Below the pieces are notes generated by a model. The model was not told the origin of the DNA, ran no database searches, and saw nothing but the letters and a program-made list of their open reading frames with translations. From Crotalaria pallida (lineage: Eukaryota > Streptophyta > Magnoliopsida > Fabales > Fabaceae), in contig CM075655.1 in the NCBI GenBank assembly GCA_037953625.1, positions 81,743,501 to 81,807,500 on the forward strand: a DNA stretch of 64,000 bases. Reading direction: 5' to 3'. The position numbers and the translations under genes were made by a program. This document shows, in pieces, positions 21,774 through 32,473 of this stretch; position 1 is the first letter of the stretch, and each line of letters starts with the position of its first letter.

Positions 21774-21922
21774 TAAGCCCCCCAGCTCGGTCAAGGCTAT
21801 CGGAGCCTTGTTCCGAGGTTCTGGTTTAGGTCTTTTCCCCAAATCCACCTCATAAGGTCCGAGTCCACCACATAAGCCCCCCAGCTCGGTCAAGGCTATC
21901 GGAGCCTTGTTCCGAGGTTCTA
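21761..21922 (-). repeat. Duplicated LTR end and polypurine tract
   Basis: The segment CGAGTCCACCACATAAGCCC and what follows (through CCGAGGTTCT) occurs at 21761-21823 and again at 21859-21922, offset 98 bp. It includes the LTR tip and the polypurine tract (complement GAGCTGGGGGGCTTA). Confidence 0.8.
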
Positions 21923-22033
21923 GGAAGTTCGGACGATGAGTTGCCGGTAAGTTGGATCCAGCTGTTTCTGATGTCCTTTCATTATGACAGAGCAGGTTTG
22001 ACAGTTGTCAAGTCACCCGTACCGATGTGACGT

Positions 22034-23033
22034 TTGATTTTACTAGATCTGACCCGTGTCAGAAATCACGACCTTCGAAGCATCATCATTACTGTGACGT
22101 TGCTCGAGGTCCACTGTTTCAGCTGCTGCATGACACGCGTCCCAATTGGTATGGCTGCATGTTGGGTTGGGCCTTTTAGGCTTGGCCCAACTTTCGAAAG
22201 TGGAGGGAAGGTGGTTCATCTTCCCTTATCTAGGCAAAAACCGTTCTACTTCTTCTTTCCACCACACGGCTGCACCTTCTTTCACTTACACGAGATCCAC
22301 TCTCCCACCTTCTCTCGAGATTACATTATGGAATTGTGCTCTTCTCTCCTTCTTTCTCCGCAGATAACAAATCACTCTCCACCCCCTTCGTTCTTCGCGG
22401 TTGCATACTTGAGGTATTTTCTCACTTCTTTTTCCCTTTTGTTTTTATTTCTTCTCCTTCCCTGTTCTGGTTCACCTGGGTAGGATTTAGGGCTCTAAAG
22501 TTCTGTTTCTATAGGGGTGGTTTTTTCTGTCTGTTGGGTTTTGTGCTAGCCTTGAGGGATCCAATTGGTGGCTTATAATGTTTCTGGGTTTGGGGCGTTT
22601 TAGGACTTGCTTTGCGGGTTTTTGCACTGCTTTTTCTTTTTCCAGGAATTGAAGGGATACACTGGGTTTATTATGAGTAGGGGACGGGTTAGGGAATGGT
22701 CTGTAATGACTTCCTTATCTCGTAGTAGTAACGAGGAAGAGGACGGCCCCTCTTCCTCCTCCTGCTCTTCCTTGGAGGTCGACGAGGAATATGAGTCTAA
22801 CCTAGGGATAGGTTTTAGAGGAATATGAGGGATAAGTTTTAGAGGCTGATCCCGTTGAGGTAGCCTAACGTCGGGATTGTTGGCGGAGGAAAGAGTGGAT
22901 ATAAATGGGGGGGGGGTATCTGTGGTAGAGGGAAGGTGCTCGCCCCTCGGGACGACTTCGAGGGGGGTTTCTGGGGGGTTATTTTGTAACCCGTAAGACT
23001 GACATCGAGCTCCCCTGTTCTTCCACAGGTACC
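22034..23033 (+). other. Upstream part of the antisense transcription unit
   Basis: Between the 3' LTR and the antisense ORF start. Contains CT-rich stretches (22240-22480) like a plant promoter or leader, and a possible splice acceptor (TTCTTCCACAG at 23018-23028) just before the ATG at 23034. Frames here (22034-22828) have no known similarity. Confidence 0.4.
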
Positions 23034-24877
23034 ATGCCGCCCCGGAGATGCGTGAGCCGACCTGAGCTGTATCCTGCGCCCACCGATGCCGACCAATATC
23101 TATGGGTCGACGTGGAGCCGAAGGGAGTGTGGTCTAATCTAGATTCCGAGGATAAACTCTCCGATGTGAAGGGAGTTATATTACCCTGTTCGAGCGACGC
23201 CGCAGGTACTTCTTACGAAGTTCTTCCCTGTTCGGCGAATGACCGAATTTGCACCAAGACCGATGTTAACTCCTTCTTTTTTTATGCCGATTTAATTCAC
23301 AACCTTGGCGTTACCTTGCCGTTTACTGACCTTGAGATGGGGGTTCTGATAGAGCTCGGCCTAGCTCCCTCGCAACTCCACCCCAACACTTGGTCATTCT
23401 TGAGGCGTTTCAGAAATATTGTCGGGCCAAGGGATTAGTATGCATAGTCCGACTTTTTCTGTGGATGTACAACCCGTTCATCAATAACAAAGACGGGGTC
23501 ACTGGGCGACTTTGGGTATCGGCCAAAGCCCGAGCTCGCTGTGGGCTCTTCGGGATGTTTACGGAATCCTGGAAGCACTTTAAACCCAGGTTCTTCAAGT
23601 ATAAATTTGTGGGTGCTGGCCGACCTTGGTTCCGGGACGAGACGGGTCCGAGGTTTCCCCTAGAGTGGACCTCGGACTTCTTTGACCGCCACCTTGGTAC
23701 TCCACAAAGGTGGTCGGGCGCGACTCTTGATGCGGACGAGGCTGCCACAATCCATCACTTTCAAAATGAATATCAAGCTCGGAAAGTCCAACTTGATATT
23801 GGGGTTTTTATGAAGTGTTCCGACAATGACGTATTAGCCAAAATTGGTAGTTAACCTCGCTCTTGTGACTTGCAAAAATATGTATACAAACACACTTTTT
23901 TTTATTGATTTGTCTTCGTCTCTTCTTTTTTGTTTGCAGAGGAATATTGGTCAGCGATGTCGTCTAAGGCGTTGAAGGTTGCGCTGAGTCGCAAAAGGAA
24001 GAAGTCGGAGAGCACTTCCACTGATGTCGCGACGGCCGAGACGACGTCAGTCGACTCCGCTCTACCACATTCTACTCAGCCTGCGGTGATTGCTACCTCG
24101 TCCCCTCCTCAGCCTCCCTCTCCCAGTACCGAGCCTGTCCAAGTTGTTGGTGCCCCAAGGCCAACAACTCTTACTACTAAGCCCTCGGTTAAAGAGTCGC
24201 TTGTGTAGATGTCGGGGGCCGAATGGAAGAAGACGGCCGAAGGGTTGGCTTATCATTTAAGAATGTCTACTAACTTTTTCAATGTGTTGGCCGATGTCGC
24301 CGATGACGTTGCGGAAGGCGTGTCGCCGGCCAGGAAGAAGGCCCGGTCTGATATGGCAGCGGAAGTGGCGGAGCTGAGGGAGAATAAAAACTCGGCTGAG
24401 CAAAAGTTGGCCGAGTTAAAGGAGGAGCACCGGCGGAAGTTGGAGGAGCTCCAGAAGAGTTAGGAGGAGGCCCTGGCCCGGGCAATGACGGATGCAAAAG
24501 AGGCAGGTCGGCAAGAAGGGCTAGCCGAGATGGAGAAGGTGAGAACACTGTTGAAGAGAAGAGCCGCTCAAGCTCTTAAACACAAAGTAGCCGCACGTGA
24601 AGCGGATTTCGACCTTGAGAGGGCAGCGGGCAAAGTTTTTACCAGTGCGATAGAGCAGATTCTGCACCTGAACCAAGGGCTCCAAATACGGTACCTTGGC
24701 GCCTCGGCTGGTTTCGGGGTGGAGGATGGGAAAATGGTCGACTATAACAAGGACGGGCTTGAAGTCGACCTAAACCAACCCAAGGAGAACCTGCCCGACC
24801 CTTTGGTGGAGAAGCCAGATGAGGAGTTCAACCCGAACTCGGTTGTCCTATCTGATGTCGAAAATGAAGCAGCGTAA
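23034..24877 (+). pseudogene. Antisense ORF of the Tat element (gypsy-type transposon protein)
   Basis: Runs opposite to pol. Starts MPPRRCVSRPELYPAP; the N-terminal block (VNSFFFYADLIHNLGVTLPF, ELGLAPSQLHPNTWSF) resembles the plant 'putative gypsy-type transposon' domain (PF04195-like). A frameshift near 23395 moves to the frame with EAFQKYC and RLFLWMYNPF. A likely intron (GTAGTTAACC at about 23849 to TTTGTTTGCAG at 23939) leads to a Ser/Thr/Pro-rich linker, then coiled-coil (AAEVAELRENKNSAEQKLAE) and an acidic C-terminus ending DVENEAA. TAG codons at 24206-24208 and 24461-24463 interrupt it. Function unknown in this lineage. Confidence 0.75.
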
Positions 24878-25900
24878 GTCCCTTATGCTGGGCAGCTTGT
24901 GATTTGTCAATGTTTTTTGTAACATGTTTGACAGTGTTGGATTGTATTTAACTTTATTGTGTACAACATTTTGTTCTTATGCAAGTTCTTTCCAGTTTCA
25001 ACTTGTTGCATACTATCAGTCTATGCAAGTTTTTATTCTAACTTGTTGCATTCGTATAAAGTCCGAGGTCATTTTTAAATAACTAAGTAGAATTACCTTT
25101 GAGGATACAAGTTTTTTGTCATCTTGTTGTATTTGGATTTGATCGGATTTAAAACTTACCAATGTTAAACTCGGACGACTCAGTAAGTGCAGTAATCTTA
25201 TAAGTTTTCCTCTGAATAAAGGTACTGTATATAAGTGCATACGGTAGGGAACTCGGATCTACCCACTTTAGCCGAAGTGGGTGTCCTCGGCCCCGATGTA
25301 AAAGAGAGTGCTGAGTGAAGCTATGTATAAACATTTCACAGCAGTCTGTTCTTTATCGGGTGTCCCTTGTACATTGTGCATATGAGCCGATCTTATCTGG
25401 GAGACGTTGGCTGTGCATAGCGCCATGCAACATTTAGGTGGCTAGTGCTAAATGAGAAGCTAGTACGTACGTATATAAAACTGTGGAACTTGAGTATGAG
25501 CAAGTTTGTACTTTTCATTAATTACCATGAGTACATTGCTTATAGATTGAGAAGGTGGGTATGTCCCCCCGTGGAAAATGAGAGCATGATTAGGAAAAGT
25601 AAGTGCGAAATATTAATAGAAATGAAGATAAAATTATGAAGATAAAATTTAAACTTTTAACTGGGGCAGCCGATAACACCTGAGGTAAACCTAGCTGAAG
25701 TAGGTTCTCAGTTTTGCCACGTTCCAAGAATTTTTAAGCTCGGCCCCTTCAAGGGTTTCTAGTCTATATGCCCCAGAGTGTGTTTTTGAGATGACTCTGT
25801 AGGGCCCTTCCCAGTTTTGAGCAAATTTCCCGTCTCTTCGGTTTTTAAGACCGATGTCGGCCCTCCTAAGAACGAGATCGCCGACCTCAAAAGACCTGAG
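24878..25900. other. Non-coding spacer between antisense ORF and pol
   Basis: AT-rich, with repeated CAAGTTTTT/AACTTGTTGCAT motifs around 24990-25140. Probably the 3' ends of the two convergent units. Pol homology ends at about 25680-25900, where the complement still looks coding but the frame is closed. Confidence 0.5.
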
Positions 25901-28732
25901 TTATACCGCTTTGTTATACTGCTTGGCTTGCCTTTCTTTTGCTTTCTTTTCCCGAGCAGAAGCGGCGCCCCGGATCTCCTCGGCCAAAATCAAGTTTTCT
26001 TTTATCAAATTTCCGTTTTCCTCCTCGGGTCTGTCCCTCATTCGGAAGGTATGAATTCTTCGTTCGATGGGGATGACCGCATCACAACCATAGGTGAGTC
26101 TGAAGGGGGTTTCTCCGGTTGAGGACTGAACCGTGGTCCTGATTGACCAGAGGACCTCGGGTAGAAGATCGGCCCATGCTCCTTTGGCCTGTGTGATTCT
26201 CTTCTTGAGGCCGTCAACGATAGCTCGGTTGGCGGCTTCTGCTTGGCCATTAGTCTGGGGGTGCTCAACCGAGGAAAAACAATGGGAGATCCCTAGACTC
26301 TCAGCTAATATCTGGAAGTTGTTGGCGGCGAATTGACTGCCGTTGTCGGTGATCAATGTGAGAGGAAGGCCGAAACGGGAGATGACTTGTTTTATGAAAA
26401 ACTTCTGGATCCTTGCCAAAGTGATGGTTGCTAGGGGCTCGGCTTCGATCCATTTGGTGAAGTAGTCTATTGCTACCACGATGAATTTTAGTTGGCCTGG
26501 AGCCGTTGGGAACTGTCCCACAATGTCCATCCCCCACATGCTGAAAGGCCAGGGGGAGGCTAGAGAGTGGAGCTCCTCGGACAGTTTCTGGTAAACATCA
26601 CTGAAGAATTGGCATTGAGGACATCGTCGAACATGGTCAATGGAATCCATTACTAAGGTTGGCCAGAAATATCCGGCCCTTAGTATCTTTCTCGCCAAGG
26701 ATTTTCCTCCGACGTGATGGCTCCCCATTCCTCCATGGACCTCTTTCAAGGTCTCCTGAGCTTCCTCGGAGGTAAGACATCGGAGGAATGGAGATGACAT
26801 TCCTCTCCTATAAAGGACTTCATCAATAATAACATACTCAGCTGCTTTTCTCTTAAGTTTCTTTGCTTCCTTTTGATCGGCAGGGAGTATTCCATGTTCG
26901 AGGTACGCCCTGATCGGGTGCATCCAGTTCGGCGATACCGAAATGGCCATTACTACGCTTGGGGTTGCGATTTGCTCTTGAATGAGGCTTTTATTATTCC
27001 CTCCGCCTTTTGTGCTTGCCAACTTGGAAAGCACATCGGCTCGGGAATTTGAACTGCGGGGGATATGGGTGATGGAAAATTTTTCAAAATCGAGAGCGAG
27101 GGATTTAACTTTGTCGAGATATTTCTGCAGGATGGGTTCCTTGGCTTGGTAGTCCCCAACAACTTGGGAAACCACCAACTGGGAGTCGCTCATAACTTGA
27201 ACTTCAGACGCACCGAGCTCTTTGGCCATACGGAGGCCAGCAATGACTGCCTCGTACTCGGCCTTATTATTCAAAGTTAGAAACTCGAACTTCAGGGAAT
27301 ACTCGATGCTGAGCCCTTCCGCGTTTTCCAAAATAACTCCAGCTCCTGCACCCTTTTGATTGCTTGAACCGTCAACATATATTACCCAAATATCCGAGCT
27401 AGAGCTTTGGTGGGGCTCTGTAAACTCGGACACAAAATCTGCTAACACTTGTGACTTGATTGCCTTCCTCGGTTCATAGGAGATGTCGAACTCGGACAGT
27501 TCGATTGACCAGGTCATCATTCTCCCCGCGAGGTCGGGCTTTTGGAGAACTTGTTTAATGGGCTGGGCGGTTCGTACCACGATAGGGTGGCTTTGAAAAT
27601 ATTGTCGTAACCGCCGTGCAGCCAGGATAAGACAAAATGCAAATTTCTCAATCTTGGAATACCGAAGCTCGGGGCCCTGGAGAGCTCGGCTTATGAAATA
27701 AACGGGGAATTCACTCCGACCCTCATCTTGAACCAACACGGAGCTAAGGGCTGACTCCCCAACGGAGAGGTAAATAAAGAGGTTCTCCCCCTCACGGGGG
27801 CTGGAGAGAACTGGAGGGGAAGAGAGGTATTCTTTCAGAGCAAGGAAAGAGGCTTCACAGTCCTGATCCCAATTGAAAGTTGTGCCCTTTTTCAAAAGTT
27901 GGTACCAGGGTAAGGCCTTTTTATCAGCTTGAGGAAGAAATCTAGACAGAGCTGCCATCCTGCCAGTTAATTGTTGCACCCCTCTGAGGTCGGCAGGGCT
28001 TTTCATCTCTAGAATAGCGCGGCATTTGTCGGGGTTTGCTTCGATTCCTCTCTCGGAGAGCATGAACCCGAGGAAAGCGCCTGCGGGGACTCCGAAAGTA
28101 CACTTCTCCGGATTCAACCTCATCCTATGGGTTCTTACCCTTTCCAGGACCGTGGTTAGGTCCTTGGCATGGTCTTCCCTTTTCTTACTCTTTGTGATCA
28201 TGTCGTCGATGTAAACTTCCATGGTAGCGCCAATGATCCCGTCAAAAACTTTATTCATCATCCTTTGATAGGTTGCGCCAGCATTCTTAAGGCCGAAAGG
28301 CATGACGGTGTAACAGTAAGTTGCCTTTCCGGTCGTGAATGTGGTCTTATCTTGATCAGGGGGATACATAGGGATCTGGTTATATCCCGAATATGCATCA
28401 GTGAATGATAACAATTGGTAACCTGCCAAATTATCGACGAGCTGGTCAATAATCGGCAGTGGATATTGGTCCTTGGGGCAAGCTTTGTTGAGGTCGGTGT
28501 AATCTACACACATCCTCCAACTACCGTTTTCCTTTTTAACCAGGACTGTATTTGCAACCCATTCGGCGTATGGGACTTCTTTTATAAACCCGGCTTCGAG
28601 CAACTCGGACACCTTTTCCTGGATAACTTTTGCCTTCTCAGTTCCGACCCGTCTCATTTTCTGCGCCACCGGCCTTGCTTTCGGGTCTACACTGAGCCTG
28701 TGACAGATAAAGTTCGGGTCGATCCCCGGCAT
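25901..28732 (-). CDS. gypsy pol: RT, RNase H, extra RNase H, integrase
   Basis: Open for 943 codons. RT block: RMCVDYTDLNKACPKD (about residues 73-88) and catalytic YIDDM (174-178). The usual RNase H follows (DxG changed to SVGES, so this domain is probably degenerate), then a second RNase H from about residue 445 with IYVDGSSNQKGAGAG and NNKAEYEA, the mark of Tat elements. The integrase has a changed zinc finger (HGGMGSHHVGG, CPQC), then MDIVGQF, LITDNGSQF and TNGQAEAANR, which carry the three acidic catalytic positions. It would copy and integrate the element in virus-like particles and the nucleus. It is cut from the protease ORF by one in-frame TAG. Confidence 0.9.
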   Translation of the reverse strand: MPGIDPNFICHRLSVDPKARPVAQKMRRVGTEKAKVIQEKVSELLEAGFIKEVPYAEWVANTVLVKKENGSWRMCVDYTDLNKACPKDQYPLPIIDQLVDNLAGYQLLSFTDAYSGYNQIPMYPPDQDKTTFTTGKATYCYTVMPFGLKNAGATYQRMMNKVFDGIIGATMEVYIDDMITKSKKREDHAKDLTTVLERVRTHRMRLNPEKCTFGVPAGAFLGFMLSERGIEANPDKCRAILEMKSPADLRGVQQLTGRMAALSRFLPQADKKALPWYQLLKKGTTFNWDQDCEASFLALKEYLSSPPVLSSPREGENLFIYLSVGESALSSVLVQDEGRSEFPVYFISRALQGPELRYSKIEKFAFCLILAARRLRQYFQSHPIVVRTAQPIKQVLQKPDLAGRMMTWSIELSEFDISYEPRKAIKSQVLADFVSEFTEPHQSSSSDIWVIYVDGSSNQKGAGAGVILENAEGLSIEYSLKFEFLTLNNKAEYEAVIAGLRMAKELGASEVQVMSDSQLVVSQVVGDYQAKEPILQKYLDKVKSLALDFEKFSITHIPRSSNSRADVLSKLASTKGGGNNKSLIQEQIATPSVVMAISVSPNWMHPIRAYLEHGILPADQKEAKKLKRKAAEYVIIDEVLYRRGMSSPFLRCLTSEEAQETLKEVHGGMGSHHVGGKSLARKILRAGYFWPTLVMDSIDHVRRCPQCQFFSDVYQKLSEELHSLASPWPFSMWGMDIVGQFPTAPGQLKFIVVAIDYFTKWIEAEPLATITLARIQKFFIKQVISRFGLPLTLITDNGSQFAANNFQILAESLGISHCFSSVEHPQTNGQAEAANRAIVDGLKKRITQAKGAWADLLPEVLWSIRTTVQSSTGETPFRLTYGCDAVIPIERRIHTFRMRDRPEEENGNLIKENLILAEEIRGAASAREKKAKERQAKQYNKAV

Positions 28733-28744
28733 ATCGGCCGAGGT

Positions 28745-29497
28745 CTAGGCGAACAGGTCCAAATTAGCTCGCAATAGTGCAATGATTTCCTCCTGTACAT
28801 CCTTAGGGAGGTCGGCACCCACCTTGACAGTTCTGCTGGGGTCGGCGGGATCGATGGGAACTGCCAACCACTCTCCTTGAGGAGATGGTCTAAGGTCATC
28901 TTGTTCAGCCCGGAAGTCCAACTCGGCCAAAAGGACCTTCCCTTTGGCTAGTGTCGGACCCGAGAGTTCTTCTTGCTTTTTCTTACTTTCCCGTAGACTC
29001 GCGTTGTAGCATAGTCGGGCTCTGGGCTGATCAGCTTTGACGGTGACAAGGTTGTCGTCAGAACCAACGAATTTCATTACTAGGTGAACTGTTGAGACCA
29101 CTGCTCCAAAGGCTTGAAGACAGGTTCGTCCCAGTATCACATTGTAGGGGGATTCATAGTCAATTACCAAAAACTTAATAAACTCCGTTCGGGCCGAAGG
29201 TAGTTTGCCCAAGGTCACCGGGAGGAGGATGGCTCCAAGGGGGCGTATTGTCTCGCCCGTGAAGCTGATAAGATGCCCTTCAAAATGTACGAGGTCGGCG
29301 GATCTTAGTTTTAATGCTTGAAATGTGTGGAGAAAAAGAATGTCGGCCGAGCTCCCCTGGTCAACGAGAACTCGGGCGACTTCGAAGTTGCTAATCATGG
29401 CCGCGATCACCATTGGGTCATTGTGATCCGGGATGATATCTCCTAGATCCTCATAAGAGAAACTGATTGGGATGTTCCGGGATGGTTTCTTACCCAT
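28745..29497 (-). CDS. gypsy protease and upstream pol
   Basis: 250 codons. Aspartic protease motif VLVDQGSSAD near residue 45-54 (D-x-GSSAD) and the conserved LGRTCLQAF near 125. It ends NLDLFA followed by TAG at 28745-28747, where relatives have Trp and continue TSADMPGIDP; the downstream pol frame resumes in the same phase. One nonsense change therefore splits pol. Upstream, MGKKPSRNIPISFSYEDLG is the linker after gag. Confidence 0.85.
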   Translation of the reverse strand: MGKKPSRNIPISFSYEDLGDIIPDHNDPMVIAAMISNFEVARVLVDQGSSADILFLHTFQALKLRSADLVHFEGHLISFTGETIRPLGAILLPVTLGKLPSARTEFIKFLVIDYESPYNVILGRTCLQAFGAVVSTVHLVMKFVGSDDNLVTVKADQPRARLCYNASLRESKKKQEELSGPTLAKGKVLLAELDFRAEQDDLRPSPQGEWLAVPIDPADPSRTVKVGADLPKDVQEEIIALLRANLDLFA

Positions 29498-29838
29498 AGG
29501 CTAGTGGCGAACGGCTAACACCTGCTGAACATACCTTCTCCTTTCCGACTTCCTTTCGCCGCCACCGGCGAAACCTCCAGAGATAGTGTCCACCCGGAAG
29601 TTTGCCGGTATTTTGAACAGATCCTGTATAACCAAATTTCTTGGATGTTGTTGGGACCCATCAGGAGCTGAGGCTTGAATGGTGTTTTGATGCGACGATA
29701 GTGACGGTGGGTAAGGAGGGGGGGTGGTGGGGACCTTGCTGCCCAGCTAACCCCAAGGTGCGACCGCAGGTCTTCAGCTGGCGGGATTCTCCCAGAGCAT
29801 TCCCTCCTCCTTTTCTGATCCGGTTGAGCTTCAGACAT
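29498..29838 (-). pseudogene. gag remnant with large internal deletion
   Basis: A short N-terminal piece (MSEAQPDQKRR, from 29838) is followed after a junction by the gag C-terminal tail (about LFKIPANFRVDT and ERRRYVQQVL across frames). Only about 395 bp lie between LTR and protease, so the gag core (well over 1 kb in relatives) is gone. The element would need gag from elsewhere. Confidence 0.7.
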
Positions 29839-29874
29839 GGTAGAATCTTCTGAGTGGGGTTGAAGTTTATCTTT

Positions 29875-29891
29875 CCCCACAGACGGCGCCA
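29875..29891 (-). other. Primer-binding site of the Tat element
   Basis: Complement TGGCGCCGTCTGTGGGG, two bases inside the 5' LTR. Same site as in the remnants at 16213 and 18338. Confidence 0.8.
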
Positions 29892-29892
29892 A

Positions 29893-30429
29893 TGTGATGT
29901 CCTAGACGGCGAGGACCTCCGAGGGTGTAAGAGATGACCTTTGAAGGAGCCTCTGTCTAGGGTTGATATGTGATGTTTGGGGGAAGTCCTCAGATAGCTA
30001 AGGGAAAGAGCCAAGAAGCAACCCTAATCACTGGTGTGTGAGGATGGCAATTAGGGTTAGAGGACGTACCTGAGCCCCATGTAGTACTGAGCTACTTATA
30101 GGGGGGGAGCTGGTTGCCCTAATGGGCTTGCTTTAGGCCCAAGTAGGGCCAGCCTGTACTGAGCTAGGAGCGGATAAGGTTGGATGAGCTGTCCTTGTGG
30201 ATAAGGTAGTGAGCTGTCCTTGTGGATAAGGAAGGGGGACGTCATCATGTCCTATATGTCGGACTCGGGGAGGTGTCGGACCTGGATGGGAACACGAGGT
30301 CGGCCTGTATCTGGCATCTGTTCGGCCGTTGAGCATTGAGCTCGGCCAAGTGCTTAGAAGGGCTCCTGAAGGGTCCTCAGGACTTCGGCGAGGTGATTTG
30401 AGGACCTCGGCTAGGCCGAGTCCACCACA
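29893..30429 (-). repeat. 5' LTR of the Tat element
   Basis: 537 bp, nearly identical to 21188-21773 apart from two fewer 25-bp units and a few single-base changes. Confidence 0.85.
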
Positions 30430-30528
30430 CTAATAATTTATTTATAATAAAAAAATTGCATTTCGATAAAAATGATTTCATTTGGAGGATATGGTCGCAG
30501 CTCTATTTAATATAGTGTAATTAAATAG

Positions 30529-30603
30529 CACGTTAAATTTTTTTTAAAGGGTAAAAAGCACGTTAATTTTTTTTTAAAGGGAAAATAGCACGTTAAATTG
30601 TTG
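30529..30603. repeat. Short tandem repeat
   Basis: Three diverged units of about 30-37 bp built on AGCACGTTAAATT followed by T and A runs. Confidence 0.7.
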
Positions 30604-30635
30604 TAAGGTAAAAAAAAAATTAAAAAAGTGAAATA

Positions 30636-30946
30636 CTCCATCAGTGTCATTGTGTTGGTAAAAGTCAAACAAGTGAATAAAAATATGAGAGTATTTGTTT
30701 AATTCAATGCATGATTCATTGATTAATTACAAATTCATATTAAAAAAAATTTCATATCATTACAATTAATACATATTACAATAAAAATTTCATAACCCAA
30801 AATTTTTTTAGATATGTTTTCCTTAATTACTTATCAGTTCATTGATACAATGTACATTGTCTAAGATTTGTCATCTATTTTTTACTTTAATATGGGAAAT
30901 TTAATTTTTTTTTCAATTTTTTACCAAGATATTGGGACGGAGGGAG
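30636..30946. mobile_element. Stowaway-like MITE
   Basis: Ends CTCCATCAGTGTCATTGTGT and CTCCCTCCGTCCCAATATCT (from the right), with TA at 30634-30635 and 30947-30948. Confidence 0.7.
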
Positions 30947-30948
30947 TA

Positions 30949-31847
30949 ACTTCAATTCTGGTTAATTCGGGTTATTTGAAGAAAAGTTAATCAGGTGACC
31001 AAAAAATTTTCAACACTTAATTTTTCCATGCATAAAATTCATATTTGAGATCTTCCTAGAGATTCTATCTTCCTTTAGCCTTATTTGATATTTTTTCCAT
31101 TGATTTGTCTAATTTAACTGTTGAAAAATATATAAGGAGCTGGGGTCGTGAATATGAATAGAGTAATCCAATTCAAATATTATGGCAAAGAATGAATAAG
31201 GCTGTTTTTTTTAATACAAATAATTAACGTACAAGTACCCTTTTTAGCACCACAATTATCATACGCAATGGAAATTGACATAGAGTAAGTCATGTTTTTT
31301 CCTCTTGATTTTGCAAGAAGATAACTTTTTTTTATAACTCAACTAGTTATTAATAATTTAATAACTAGTTGAAGCATGGAGCTCACAACCAAAGAAATAG
31401 TTTAGCAATACACCAGAAATACAAAAGCAATGCAACACGTGCATAACTCTGTATAATCCAACTAAAAAGGAAATACTACTCCTACTGATACAAAACGTAG
31501 CAACCACCAGCATAATTATAATCTCTCTGTACAATTAAGCAAAATATGTGTCCAACACACGTTGTAAACGCATTACCAAACACAGCATTTATCTTCTTTG
31601 TACATACATTCTTGAAATAAACAATGTGAGTTGCTAGAACTAGTTAGTCTGGTTCATATAAAAAGTGCACAATGTGAGTTGTGTTGCAAAAGAGTCACAG
31701 ACCATACATGCTTCAACCATTCGAAGGAAATTAATTAATCACAAATACATTATTATTACGCAAACAATATTTTTATTTATGATGCCCTTAAAGAAAGAAA
31801 CAAAATCAGCAAAGTACAAATACAACAATAGTACAAAACATACACCA
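30949..31847. other. AT-rich DNA downstream of the oxidoreductase remnant
   Basis: No gene recognised. The part nearest 31848 may be the old 3' UTR of the minus-strand oxidoreductase remnant. Confidence 0.4.
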
Positions 31848-32471
31848 TCACTCCTGAATATGAACAGGCTCAAAACCCTTGTCAATTGAAGCCTTCACAG
31901 CATCCAATATCAGTTGTGTTTTCCTGCTAATTGTTGGCCACTTCTTCTCAGGTTTCGAGTTGTTGAACTTGATTTCCATCACCAAACGAGCAAACTCTCT
32001 TACCATAAGAGCCTCCTGAGGAAGATCTGTGTTTATTGTATGCTTACTTGGCTGTGAAGCCCACTTGGTCACAAGATCATCAAACCCTGATTCTGAAGAT
32101 GCATAGAATGATGCTTCCTTCTCTTCATGAGGGATGATAAAGTCATGAACATGCAGAGTTCCTTTTGTCCCGATAACAGTTATATCCATTGTTAAGTTGG
32201 ACAAGAAGGAGCAATAGAAGGTTGCTATTTTCCCATCTTCCCAGTGCAGAGAAGCCCCAACAGACATTATCACTCAAGCTTCATTAAGAACAGGTTCACG
32301 TGACGCTATTACAGTTTTAGGTAGTTCATACTTTGTAGCCCATCATAGGATTCCCCTAACACAATACCAGCCTTCATCACCAAGAGAGCCAAGAGCATCA
32401 AGGTCTGGGTTCACACGGATGTCATTCTTAAGAAAATCAGCATCAACACCAAATGTAAAACATGTGTGAAT
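31848..32471 (-). pseudogene. Last exon of a Gfo/Idh/MocA-type oxidoreductase
   Basis: Reads CFTFGVDADFLKNDIRVNPD, LGSLGDEGWY, YELPKTV, then SVGASLHWEDGKIATFYCSF, GTKGTLHVHDFIIP and PQEALMVREFARLV, ending HIQE and a stop at 31848. This is the C-terminal half of the plant NAD(P)-dependent sugar-dehydrogenase-like family (At4g09670 type, from memory). A splice acceptor (TTGCACAG) precedes 32471. Two in-frame TGA codons, at 32343-32345 and 32274-32276, break it, and the N-terminal Rossmann exon was not found nearby. It is therefore a decayed fragment, opposite in strand to the BAH gene whose intron surrounds it. Confidence 0.8.
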
Positions 32472-32473
32472 CT

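Larger units (their letters stand above)
21188..30429 (-). mobile_element. Tat-lineage Ty3/gypsy element with antisense ORF
   Basis: Complete by borders: LTRs at 21188-21773 and 29893-30429, target duplications CTAAT at 21183-21187 and 30430-30434, primer-binding site and polypurine tract in place. Minus orientation. Pol has an extra RNase H domain after the usual one, as in the Tat lineage, and an ORF region on the opposite strand lies between pol and the 3' LTR, also known from that lineage. Most of gag is deleted and there is a stop between protease and RT, so it is not autonomous. The LTRs differ mainly in copy number of a 25-bp repeat. Confidence 0.9.

Noticed and set aside
22880..23000. 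Poly-G run as a regulatory G-quadruplex
   Set aside because: A single G tract (about 22908-22916) with scattered GGG does not give a convincing four-tract motif.
26038..28777. Several + and - frames across the Tat pol
   Set aside because: Shadows of pol; pol has the only recognisable domains.
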